Shown in pieces: positions 16,676-24,261 of a DNA stretch of 32,950 nucleotides. The first letter of the stretch is position 1. The number at the start of each line of letters is the position of its first letter. The stretch lies in NCBI RefSeq assembly GCF_900291015.1, contig NZ_OLKL01000013.1, forward strand, positions 4,089 to 37,038. Direction: 5' to 3'. Both the position numbers and the translations under genes were made by a program. This DNA comes from Pseudomonas persica. Its GTDB lineage: Bacteria; Pseudomonadota; Gammaproteobacteria; Pseudomonadales; Pseudomonadaceae. The notes beneath the pieces are model-generated. The model saw only the letters and a program-made list of their open reading frames with translations, was not told where the DNA came from and made no database searches.

Positions 16676-16691
16676 TGGCACCACCCTTGCT
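16676..16691 (+). promoter_or_regulatory. Sigma-54 (RpoN) promoter of dctA
   Basis: TGGCAC-CACCC-TTGCT matches the -24/-12 consensus TGGCAC-N5-TTGCW exactly. Initiation about 12 bases downstream of the GC would give a leader of roughly 120 bases. The leader includes a hairpin, CCCTCC-AGTGCA-GGAGGG, at 16741-16758. Confidence 0.9.
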
Positions 16692-16810
16692 ATTGATCCT
16701 CGCAGAGGCCTGCCCAGGCAGCTCGAACACAACGACAAATCCCTCCAGTGCAGGAGGGTTAGCGATTCAGGTGCCCCATCGCCCTGGGAAGGGTGAACCG
16801 GCACACTTGA

Positions 16811-18145
<1,335 letters not shown>

Positions 18146-18163
18146 GCCTGCTGCGGTAAAACG

Positions 18164-18192
18164 AAAAAGGCGACTCAAGGGTCGCCTTTTTT
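18164..18192 (+). terminator. Bidirectional terminator between dctA and trmO
   Basis: AAAAAGGCGAC (18164-18174), a 6-base loop, then GTCGCCTTTTTT (18181-18192). A and T runs on both sides allow termination of dctA on the plus strand and of the trmO operon on the minus strand. Confidence 0.92.
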
Positions 18193-18211
18193 GTCGGTGA
18201 TTTTTGTGTTT

Positions 18212-18904
18212 TCAGGCTTGCACCACCTCCAGCACCCGGATCACCTCCGGCTGCGGGTAATGCCAGCGCACCTGCACATCCCAGAACTTCACCCCATACA
18301 CCCGCTCTGCCGGTGGCACCTGGTAGGCCGGCCGTGGGTCCTGCGCCAGGCATTGCTCGATCAGTTCCACCAACGGTTCAGCCAGGCGCAGTGCATGTTC
18401 GCGGGCCTGGGGCAGGGCGTTGTCGCCCCACTGCACGGCGATCGCAGCAGGCGCTTCGCTGGCCATCTGGTTGCTGGCGCCAGCGATGCTATCGGCGTAT
18501 GGCACATACGGCTTGATGTCCAGCACTGGCGTGCCATCGAGCAGGTCGATCCCGGACAGCAGCAGGCGCCCTGGCTCCACGCCTTCCAGACGCACCACCG
18601 ACTGGCCGATGCCATTGGGCCGGTGAGTGGCGCGGGTGGCGAACACGCCCATGCTCTTGTTGCCGCCCAGGCGCGGTGGCCGCACCTTCAGGCGCGGTTT
18701 GTCTTCCAGCGCCTGGTGGAACAGGAACAGCAGCCAGACATGGCTGACCTGCTCCAGGCCCTCGACCGCATCACCCTGGTCGAACGGTGGCAGCAGTTCG
18801 AGCACACCGCGCGCGGCGGGGGCCAGTTGCGGCTGGCGCGGGATGGCGAACTTCTCCTTGAAACAGGAGTGGATGATGCCGACCGGAGTAACCGTATGCT
18901 GCAT
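18212..18904 (-). CDS. trmO: tRNA (N6-threonylcarbamoyladenosine37-N6)-methyltransferase TrmO
   Basis: A 230-residue TsaA/YaeB-family protein. TrmO uses S-adenosylmethionine to methylate t6A37 to m6t6A37 in tRNA-Thr and improves decoding. Family motifs are present: VTPVGIIHSCFKEKFAIPRQ at the N-terminus (beta-barrel SAM-binding fold), HVWLLFLFH, ATRATHRPNGIG and DGTPVLDIKPYVPY. The usual C-terminal extension domain is present (AERVYGVKFWDVQVRW). Six bases separate it from the DUF1456 gene upstream, so the two are co-transcribed. The bidirectional terminator lies just beyond its stop. Confidence 0.93.
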   Translation of the reverse strand: MQHTVTPVGIIHSCFKEKFAIPRQPQLAPAARGVLELLPPFDQGDAVEGLEQVSHVWLLFLFHQALEDKPRLKVRPPRLGGNKSMGVFATRATHRPNGIGQSVVRLEGVEPGRLLLSGIDLLDGTPVLDIKPYVPYADSIAGASNQMASEAPAAIAVQWGDNALPQAREHALRLAEPLVELIEQCLAQDPRPAYQVPPAERVYGVKFWDVQVRWHYPQPEVIRVLEVVQA

Positions 18905-18910
18905 GGCCGC

Positions 18911-19372
18911 TCAGCCGCGCACACGCAGGGTCAGGCCCTTGAGGAAGTTGCGCAGCAACTGGTCGCCGCACGGGCGGTAGTTGTCGTGGCCGGCCTTGCG
19001 GAACAGCGCGCTGAGCTCGGGCTTGCTGACCGGGAAGTCGACCGACTTGAGGATCACATGCAGGTCGTCTTCCTTGAGCTCGAAGGCCACCCGCAATTTC
19101 TTGAGGATGAGGTTGTTGGTCACCGGCAGCTCGATCGGCTGCGGCGGGCGGCTGTCATCCTTGCCGCGGCGGTGGATCACCAGGCCGTCGAGAAAGTGCG
19201 CCATGACCCGTTCCGGGCAACGCACGAAGCCTTCCTCGTCTTCCTTCTTCAGGTAGGTGGCCAGCACCAGGGGATGCACGTCGAGGCCGGATAGCCCGAT
19301 GATCTCGGCCATCTTGGCGTCATTCACCTTGAGCATGTAGCGCAGGCTGCGCAGGACGTCGTTGTGGTTCAT
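18911..19372 (-). CDS. DUF1456 family protein (YehS-like)
   Basis: A 153-residue cytoplasmic protein with two repeats of the same roughly 65-residue helical unit, recognisable as DUF1456: MNHNDVLRSLRYMLKVNDAK at 1-20 and LPVTNNLILKKLRVAFELKE in the second half. Length matches E. coli YehS. The biochemical function is unknown. The ATG at 19372 is chosen because the domain begins there and AGGA lies 10 bases upstream; a longer open frame reaches into the preceding gene in another frame. It sits between a pseudouridine-synthase-like gene and trmO on the same strand, so a role related to RNA or translation is possible but is inference. Confidence 0.88.
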   Translation of the reverse strand: MNHNDVLRSLRYMLKVNDAKMAEIIGLSGLDVHPLVLATYLKKEDEEGFVRCPERVMAHFLDGLVIHRRGKDDSRPPQPIELPVTNNLILKKLRVAFELKEDDLHVILKSVDFPVSKPELSALFRKAGHDNYRPCGDQLLRNFLKGLTLRVRG

Positions 19373-19421
19373 TGCTGCAGAATCCTGTTCAGGTGCCGTG
19401 CCTGTGGGCGCGGCGTATTGC

Positions 19422-20132
19422 TTAGAAACGTTCGGTAGTGGCCAGGTAACGCCATTGGCCCAGTGGCAGCTTGCCCATCGACACGCCACCCAGGCGAATG
19501 CGGCGCATGCCTAGCAGCTCCAGACGCAGGTAGGCGCACAGTTCGGCAATCTGCCCTGGCTGCGGGTTTTTCAGGACCATGCGCAGGTGGGTTTCGTTCT
19601 GCCAGCTGGCTTTGGTCCTGGGCAGCTCGCGGTCATTGCGGGTGGCACCGCGTGCCAGGCGCTCCAGCGCCTGTGGCGTGGTCTCGCCGCGCACTTCAAC
19701 GATGAATTCCTGTTCCAGGCGGCGCAGGTCGGCGTGGATCTTGCGGGTTACCCGCCAGTCCTGGGTGAATACCTGCAGGCCGCTGGCACCGCGTTCCAGC
19801 GGCGCCACACAGGCCTGCCGGGTAAAATGCCCGTGCAGGGCGCGCGCACCTTCGCGGTGGGCCTCGCTGAGGGTGCCCATGTTAATGCTGGCGCGGGCGG
19901 TTTCGCTGTCCACGCTGGCCGGCTGGTTCAGCAGCAGGGTTACCGGTTCCAGCGTTTCGGCGCGGGCCCCCGGCAGCAGTTCGACGCGCTGCTGCTCGAC
20001 CTTGAACTGCGGCTGCTCGACCACCACGCCATCGACCGTGACCCAGCCGCCTTCGATATAAAGCTCGGCCTCACGGCGGGAGCAACCAAGCTGCTCGATA
20101 AGGCGTTTGGACAGACGGACGGGTTCGGACAT
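19422..20132 (-). CDS. RsuA/RluF-like pseudouridine synthase homologue with altered catalytic motif
   Basis: A 236-residue protein with an N-terminal S4 RNA-binding domain (about 4-50, LSKRLIEQLGCSRREAELYI) and a fold resembling RsuA/RluB/RluE/RluF pseudouridine synthases. In that family the catalytic Asp lies in G-R-L-D-x-x-S/T-x-G-L. Here the aligned segment is APLERGASGL, so the Asp position is Glu (codon 19794-19796, GAA on the minus strand). The later motif normally close to G-x-N-R-Q-I-R-R-M reads PQPGQIAEL and has lost its arginines. The C-terminal GGVSMGKLPLGQWRYL is intact. It may be inactive, an RNA-binding relative, or a variant enzyme. The ATG at 20132 precedes the S4 domain; no strong ribosome-binding site is visible. 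The DUF1456 gene follows after 49 bases. Confidence 0.85.
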   Translation of the reverse strand: MSEPVRLSKRLIEQLGCSRREAELYIEGGWVTVDGVVVEQPQFKVEQQRVELLPGARAETLEPVTLLLNQPASVDSETARASINMGTLSEAHREGARALHGHFTRQACVAPLERGASGLQVFTQDWRVTRKIHADLRRLEQEFIVEVRGETTPQALERLARGATRNDRELPRTKASWQNETHLRMVLKNPQPGQIAELCAYLRLELLGMRRIRLGGVSMGKLPLGQWRYLATTERF

Positions 20133-20209
20133 GACGGCAATTCGCAAAGGCAGGGAAAGACCTGCATTGTACCTGCCCGCGCGGCAGAGGGGCTGGGAAT
20201 CTGTGTCAT

Positions 20210-20662
20210 TTACGCCGTTTTGCGCAGGCGCATGTGCAGCAACGGGTAGGGCTGCCCCAGGCCGTCGGTTTCCGAACGGCCGATCACCTCGAAGCCTTCA
20301 TGCAGGTAGAAGCCCAAGGCTTGCGGGTTCTGTTCATTGACATCCAGGCGCTCGGCATTCAGCTCGTCGATCGCATAGTGCAGCAGGCGCTTGCCAACCC
20401 CTTTGCCCCGGTAGGCAGGTGCGACGAACAGCATGTCCACCCGCCCGTTGGCTACTCCGGCGAAGCCGCAGATGCGTTGGCGGTCCTTGCAGCAGATCAG
20501 CATCACTGCGTCGAGGTAGCGACGCAGCACCTGTTCGCGCAGCAAGACGATGTAGCCATCCGGCAGAAAGTCGTGGGTGGCGCGTACCGAGTCCTCCCAC
20601 ACCTGTACCAGTTCGCCGTAGTCACTCAAGCGCGGGGTTTGCAGCGTCAGTACTGAAAGCAT
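20210..20662 (-). CDS. GNAT family N-acetyltransferase (YjaB-like)
   Basis: A 150-residue single-domain acetyltransferase. The acetyl-CoA loop is in APAYRGKGVGKRLLHYA (R/Q-x-x-G-x-G/A type), preceded by the strand VDMLFVAP and followed by LDVNEQNPQALGFYLHEGFEVIGRSE, the usual GNAT C-terminal half. WEDSVRATHDFL near the N-terminus is typical of YjaB-type proteins. The substrate is unknown. GGAGGA lies 8 bases before the ATG at 20662; the upstream in-frame extension is non-coding. It stands alone on the minus strand, 77 bases downstream of the pseudouridine-synthase homologue's start, with no clear terminator seen. Confidence 0.92.
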   Translation of the reverse strand: MLSVLTLQTPRLSDYGELVQVWEDSVRATHDFLPDGYIVLLREQVLRRYLDAVMLICCKDRQRICGFAGVANGRVDMLFVAPAYRGKGVGKRLLHYAIDELNAERLDVNEQNPQALGFYLHEGFEVIGRSETDGLGQPYPLLHMRLRKTA

Positions 20663-20766
20663 GCCGGTGTTCCTCCATGACGATACGGCAAACATAGCAG
20701 GCCAACCACCGGTCGGCTTTACCGCGCGGTACTTGAACCTTGGGGGGGAGAGGTCTATTACTTTTA

Positions 20767-20794
20767 CGTGGGAAAAAATCCCACGCAATAAGAA
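20767..20794 (+). promoter_or_regulatory. Palindromic operator-like site before the Gly/His-rich gene
   Basis: CGTGGGA-AAAAA-TCCCACG (20767-20785) is a perfect 7-bp-arm palindrome. Five bases after TCCCA comes TAAGAA (20789-20794), a weak -10-like hexamer. The core TGGGA-N5-TCCCA recurs as TGGGA-N5-TCCCG before the DUF6502 gene with the same 5-base distance to a TATACT. As RNA it would also form a hairpin, so its level of action is open. Confidence 0.5.
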
Positions 20795-20862
20795 GCAAAA
20801 ACTGAACACAGAATTTCCGGCTTGATTTGGCGTTTCTCATGGCGACGACCTGGAGACGAAAT

Positions 20863-21519
20863 ATGCACATTCATATGCTGTTCAAAAAGGCGCTATTGGC
20901 GGCTGCCGTTGCTGGCGTGCTGTCGACTTCCATCGTTCTGATCCCTGATTCGATATCCAATGGCTCCAGCGCCTACGCCAAGGATGGCGGTGGCGGCGGT
21001 GGCGGTGGTGGTCACGGTGGTGGCGGCGGTGGTCACGGCGGTGGTCACGGTGGTGGTGGCGGTGGTCACGGCGGCGGCGGTGGTGGTCACGGTGGTGGCG
21101 GTGGCGGCCACGGCGGCGGTGGCCATGGTGGTGAAGGCGGCGGCCACGGCGGCCACGGTGATGGAGATGGCCATGCCGGCAACAGTGGTCGCGGCCATGA
21201 CGGTCCCTCAAACTCTGGGCGCAGCGGTAACCACGCTGAAGCGGGTGATGATCATGGCAATCACGTTGGCGGTGAGCCTGGGGACGATCACGGTCATCAC
21301 GTTGGCGGTGAGCCCGGTGACGATCATGGCAATCACGTTGGCGGTGAGCCCGGGGACGATCATGGCAATCATGTTGGCGGTGAGCCTGGCGATGACCACG
21401 GCAATCACGTTGGTGGTGAACCTGGTGATGATCGTGGCGACCATATGGGTGGCGAACCGGGTGATGACCGCGGTGAGCATGCCGCAGGCGAACCGGGTGA
21501 TGACAACAGCCGGAGCTGA
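20863..21519 (+). CDS. Exported Gly/His-rich repeat protein
   Basis: A 218-residue protein with a signal peptide (about 1-39, hydrophobic core LLAAAVAGVLSTSIVLI, cleavage near AYA-KDG). Residues about 41-105 are almost only Gly and His, in GGGGH-type repeats. Residues about 125-218 hold eight copies of a 12-residue unit resembling EPGDDHGNHVGG, the last ones degenerate (DRGDHM, DRGEHA, DNSRS). There is no catalytic domain. The His and Asp content suggests metal binding, and the composition suggests a disordered or matrix-like secreted polypeptide; both are inference. GGAG at 20852-20855 lies 7 bases before the chosen ATG. Two shorter starts are possible but less well placed. It precedes the DUF6502-DUF5666 pair and shares its operator-like motif. 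Confidence 0.85.
   Translation: MHIHMLFKKALLAAAVAGVLSTSIVLIPDSISNGSSAYAKDGGGGGGGGGHGGGGGGHGGGHGGGGGGHGGGGGGHGGGGGGHGGGGHGGEGGGHGGHGDGDGHAGNSGRGHDGPSNSGRSGNHAEAGDDHGNHVGGEPGDDHGHHVGGEPGDDHGNHVGGEPGDDHGNHVGGEPGDDHGNHVGGEPGDDRGDHMGGEPGDDRGEHAAGEPGDDNSRS
21240..21510 (+). repeat. 36-bp tandem repeats inside the Gly/His-rich gene
   Basis: The unit encoding GEPGDDHGNHVG recurs every 36 bases, about seven to eight times. Central units are nearly identical at DNA level; the edges have diverged. Copy number is likely to vary between strains through slippage or recombination. Confidence 0.85.
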
Positions 21520-21531
21520 CTGGCTCTGAAC

Positions 21532-21573
21532 GGTCTCATGCAGCGTCCCCTGGGGGCGGGCCTGCATGAGGCC
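21532..21573 (+). terminator. Hairpin after the Gly/His-rich gene
   Basis: GGTCTCATGCAG (21532-21543) pairs with CTGCATGAGGCC (21562-21573) with one G-U pair, enclosing a further GC-rich loop. It begins 12 bases after the stop codon. No U-run follows, so it is a candidate terminator or mRNA stabiliser. Confidence 0.5.
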
Positions 21574-21659
21574 AGGTTCGCGGCAGCCCCACTCAAGGTG
21601 AATGCAATGAGCGCTGACGACTATCCCTCATCTCGTCCGGGATAGGGTCACGGTTGGTG

Positions 21660-21685
21660 TGGGATGTTTTCCCGCGTCGTATACT
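21660..21685 (+). promoter_or_regulatory. Operator-like motif and -10 before the DUF6502 operon
   Basis: TGGGA-TGTTT-TCCCG (21660-21674) followed after 5 bases by TATACT (21680-21685). This reproduces the arrangement before the Gly/His-rich gene. No good -35 is seen 17 bases upstream of TATACT, which suggests a promoter that depends on an activator or an alternative sigma factor. Confidence 0.5.
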
Positions 21686-21712
21686 GGGTTCATCTGTCAA
21701 GGAATGCGCGCA

Positions 21713-22558
21713 ATGCAACCGCCTACCATCCCCCCTTCGATGTTAAGCGCACTGCGGCGTGTCATGCGTCCTCTGGTGCGCCTGATGCTGCGTAAAGGGG
21801 TCACCTATACGATGTTCGCCGACTTGCTCAAGGAAGTGTTCGTCGATGTGGCCCATCGCGAGTTTCGCCTGGATGGCACGGTGCCGACCGACAGCCGCAT
21901 CAGCCTGCTCACAGGCGTGCATCGCAAGGATGTCCGGCGGTTGCGTAGCGAGGGTGGCACGTCGCTCGCGGCGCTGCCGGAAAACATTACGTTAGGTGCA
22001 CAGTTGGTCAATATGTGGACCACTGGCAAGCCGTTCTGCTCGGAGCCTGGCCAGGCGCTGCCGTTGCCGCGCCTGGCGAGTGTCGGCGGCGATTGCTCTT
22101 TCGATGCCCTGGTGGCGAAGATCAGCACCGACATTCGCGGGCGGGTAGTGCTGGATGAGTGGTTGCGCCTGGGCATCGTCCGGCTCGACGAGCAGGACTG
22201 TGTCCACCTGGAGGCCCAGGCATTCGTGCCGCAGAAGGGCTTCGATGAAAAGGCCGCGTACTTTGGCCACAACCTGCATGACCATGCCTGCGCAGCAGTG
22301 CACAACCTGAGTGGAGAAGGCCAGCCGTTCTTTGAACGCAGTGTGCACTACGATGCCTTGAGCCCGGCCAGCGTCAACCACCTGCGTGAAGCGGTGGACA
22401 AGGATGGCATGCAAACACTGCTTGCCTTCAGTCGGCTTGCATCAGACCTGGAAGATGCCGATGTGCCCAGCGCCGAGCAACGTCAGCGCATCACTGTCGG
22501 GCTTTATTTCTACACTGAAACCACTGACCCCGATTTATCGAAGACACCAGACCCATGA
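21713..22558 (+). CDS. DUF6502 family protein
   Basis: A 281-residue soluble protein recognisable as DUF6502. The N-terminal third (about 8-85; MLSALRRVMRPLVRLMLRKG, YTMFADLLKEVFVDVA, RISLLTGVHRKDVRRL) looks like a helical DNA-binding or winged-helix fold, in which RISLLTGVHRKDVRRLRSE would be the helix-turn-helix. The rest (about 100-270) is helical with no known catalytic motif. No signal peptide or membrane segment is present. Function is unknown; a regulator of its own operon is plausible. AAGGA at 21699-21703 lies 9 bases before the ATG chosen. The stop overlaps the next start by four bases (ATGA), so it is translationally coupled to the DUF5666 gene. Confidence 0.85.
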   Translation: MQPPTIPPSMLSALRRVMRPLVRLMLRKGVTYTMFADLLKEVFVDVAHREFRLDGTVPTDSRISLLTGVHRKDVRRLRSEGGTSLAALPENITLGAQLVNMWTTGKPFCSEPGQALPLPRLASVGGDCSFDALVAKISTDIRGRVVLDEWLRLGIVRLDEQDCVHLEAQAFVPQKGFDEKAAYFGHNLHDHACAAVHNLSGEGQPFFERSVHYDALSPASVNHLREAVDKDGMQTLLAFSRLASDLEDADVPSAEQRQRITVGLYFYTETTDPDLSKTPDP

Positions 22559-24207
22559 CTTTCCTCGCGCGCTGCCTCAGTGTCGTCACGCTGGCCCTGG
22601 GTTTCGGGCTGAACCTGGTGGCGCCTGCCGAGGTGGCCGCAGCACCGGTGTGTGTCAGCCGTGACGAAGTGGGTATGGCGGGGGCAGCGGGCTTGCAGTT
22701 TCCAGGCGGTATTGGTGGTACCGGGGCCAGGACGGGCGGTGTCGGCGGTACCGGAGTACGCAGTGACAACGGTGGTGTGGGTGGTACCGGTGCGCCGCTG
22801 CCGCAGCGTCCCGGCGGCACAGGCGGGACCGGTGCGGTGGCCGACGGTGTGGACGGCACCTTTATCGATCACGGCGGGGCAGGCGGTACCGGCGCGCCGA
22901 TCCTGCGCCCGGGCGGCACCGGTGGCACGGGCATCGTCGGCACCATTACCGGGTTTGCCTCGATCTGCGTCAATGGCCTGGAAGTGCACTTTGGCAAAGA
23001 CGTTCCGGTGAGTGAGAACGGTGCGCCTGCCAGTAGCGCTCACCTGGCAATCGGGCAGGTTGTCGCGGTGGAGGCATTTGCCAGCAAACGCGGCCTGCAA
23101 GCTGGGCGCATCGCCATCCTCAACGTTTACGAAGGGCCGCTGACGGCACTGCCCAATGCTTCGGCACCCCTGCGGGTCATGGGCCAACCTGTGCGCCTTG
23201 CCGCAGGGGCGCGGGTGGCTGAAGGGCTGCGCCCGGGCGAACCGGTCAGGGTCAGTGGCCTGCGCGATGCCAGGGGCGAAGTGGTAGCCAGCCGTATCGA
23301 ACGGGCGCCGGGGCTCAGGGAAGCCAGTGCCATCGGTGCGGTTGATCGTACCGGCAGCCTCCAGGGGCTGAAGCTGGGAACCCGTGTGGCCCCCGCGCGG
23401 GAGGTGCTGGTGCGTGGGCAGTGGACCGGGCGTCAGCTGGAAGTGGCGCAAACCCGCCCAGACCCGAGCCTGCCTTTTGCTGGCCGTGTGCAGACGGCGG
23501 TGATCGAGGGGCTGGTACAGCGCAGCCATGCTCAACAGCTGGTGGTCGCAGGCATCAAGGTGACGCTGGGGCAGGGCACCGTGATCGTCGGCAAGCAGCC
23601 CGCGGCATTGGCGCTCGATCAACGTGTGCGGGTGAGTGGGGTGTTCACTGGCAAGCACGAGCTGCGGGCAACCCGCGTGGAGTTCCATGACAACCGTGCC
23701 GACAACCCGGACAGAGAGCATTCGGGGCACGGTAGCGAGCACGGCACGAGTGACTCGGAAGGCTCCAGCTCCAGCAATAGCGGGCATGGCGGGCGCGGTG
23801 CGACCAGCGTTCGCATTGAAAGCAGTGATGATCACAGCGGGCACGGCGGCGTTGACGATTCCAGTGGTCGTGACAGTACTGAAAGCCTGGACAAGTCTGG
23901 GAAGTCAGAACATGTCGACACCGTGGAGCAGCCCGAGAGCAGCACTAGGGGGAGCTCTGGTCGGGTAGAGAAGATCGAACTTGAAAGGGGGGGAAAGGTT
24001 GAAAAAGTCGAGAAGGTGGAGAAGGTAGAAAAAGTCGAGAAGGCGGAGAAGCCCGAGAAAGTCGAGAAGATCGAAAAGCCCGAGAAAGTCGAGAAAGTCG
24101 AAAAGGTCGAAAAGGTCGAAAAGGTCGAAAAGGTCGAAAAGGTCGAAAGGCCCGAGACGCTAGAGAAAGCCGAAAAAGTGGAGCATCCAGAGCGATCCGG
24201 GCATTAG
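22555..24207 (+). CDS. Exported DUF5666 protein with GGTG repeats and a Val-Glu-Lys repeat tail
   Basis: A 550-residue protein with a signal peptide (about 1-29, cleavage near VAAA-PVC). Parts in order: a Gly-rich stretch (about 45-128) with seven GG-x-GGTG-type repeats; a region of small beta-barrel-like DUF5666 modules (about 127-385), seen as recurring GQ-V-V-V-G and VRVSG-x(n)-A-x-R/V-I/E units; a Ser/Asp/Gly/His-rich linker (about 385-475); and a charged tail (about 475-545) of VEK, IEK and PEK triplets. The protein is predicted to be periplasmic or surface-exposed, with no enzyme motif. The DUF5666 modules resemble OB-like folds often found in exported proteins, but their ligand is unknown. 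It is coupled to DUF6502 through ATGA and followed by an outer-membrane barrel gene after 54 bases. Confidence 0.85.
   Translation: MTFLARCLSVVTLALGFGLNLVAPAEVAAAPVCVSRDEVGMAGAAGLQFPGGIGGTGARTGGVGGTGVRSDNGGVGGTGAPLPQRPGGTGGTGAVADGVDGTFIDHGGAGGTGAPILRPGGTGGTGIVGTITGFASICVNGLEVHFGKDVPVSENGAPASSAHLAIGQVVAVEAFASKRGLQAGRIAILNVYEGPLTALPNASAPLRVMGQPVRLAAGARVAEGLRPGEPVRVSGLRDARGEVVASRIERAPGLREASAIGAVDRTGSLQGLKLGTRVAPAREVLVRGQWTGRQLEVAQTRPDPSLPFAGRVQTAVIEGLVQRSHAQQLVVAGIKVTLGQGTVIVGKQPAALALDQRVRVSGVFTGKHELRATRVEFHDNRADNPDREHSGHGSEHGTSDSEGSSSSNSGHGGRGATSVRIESSDDHSGHGGVDDSSGRDSTESLDKSGKSEHVDTVEQPESSTRGSSGRVEKIELERGGKVEKVEKVEKVEKVEKAEKPEKVEKIEKPEKVEKVEKVEKVEKVEKVEKVERPETLEKAEKVEHPERSGH
23998..24186 (+). 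repeat. 9-bp tandem repeats coding for Val-Glu-Lys
   Basis: GTCGAGAAG and its synonymous forms (GTCGAAAAG, GTGGAGAAG, GTAGAAAAA) recur about 20 times with few interruptions (PEK, AEK, ERP). Synonymous variation suggests selection for the VEK peptide, while identical blocks around 24090-24150 suggest recent slippage. Confidence 0.85.
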
Positions 24208-24261
24208 GCAACTAGGCTGGGTAAGTGCGATCACGCTTCCCGACGGAGTACCGAGGTGCAG

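Noticed and set aside
22510..23844. A 444-codon minus-strand open frame opposite the DUF5666 gene
   Set aside because: Antisense shadow of Gly-rich repeats; the plus-strand gene has a signal peptide and ATGA coupling.
23998..24186. A CRISPR array in the short tandem repeats
   Set aside because: The repeats are 9 bp, in frame and without spacers; they encode VEK triplets.
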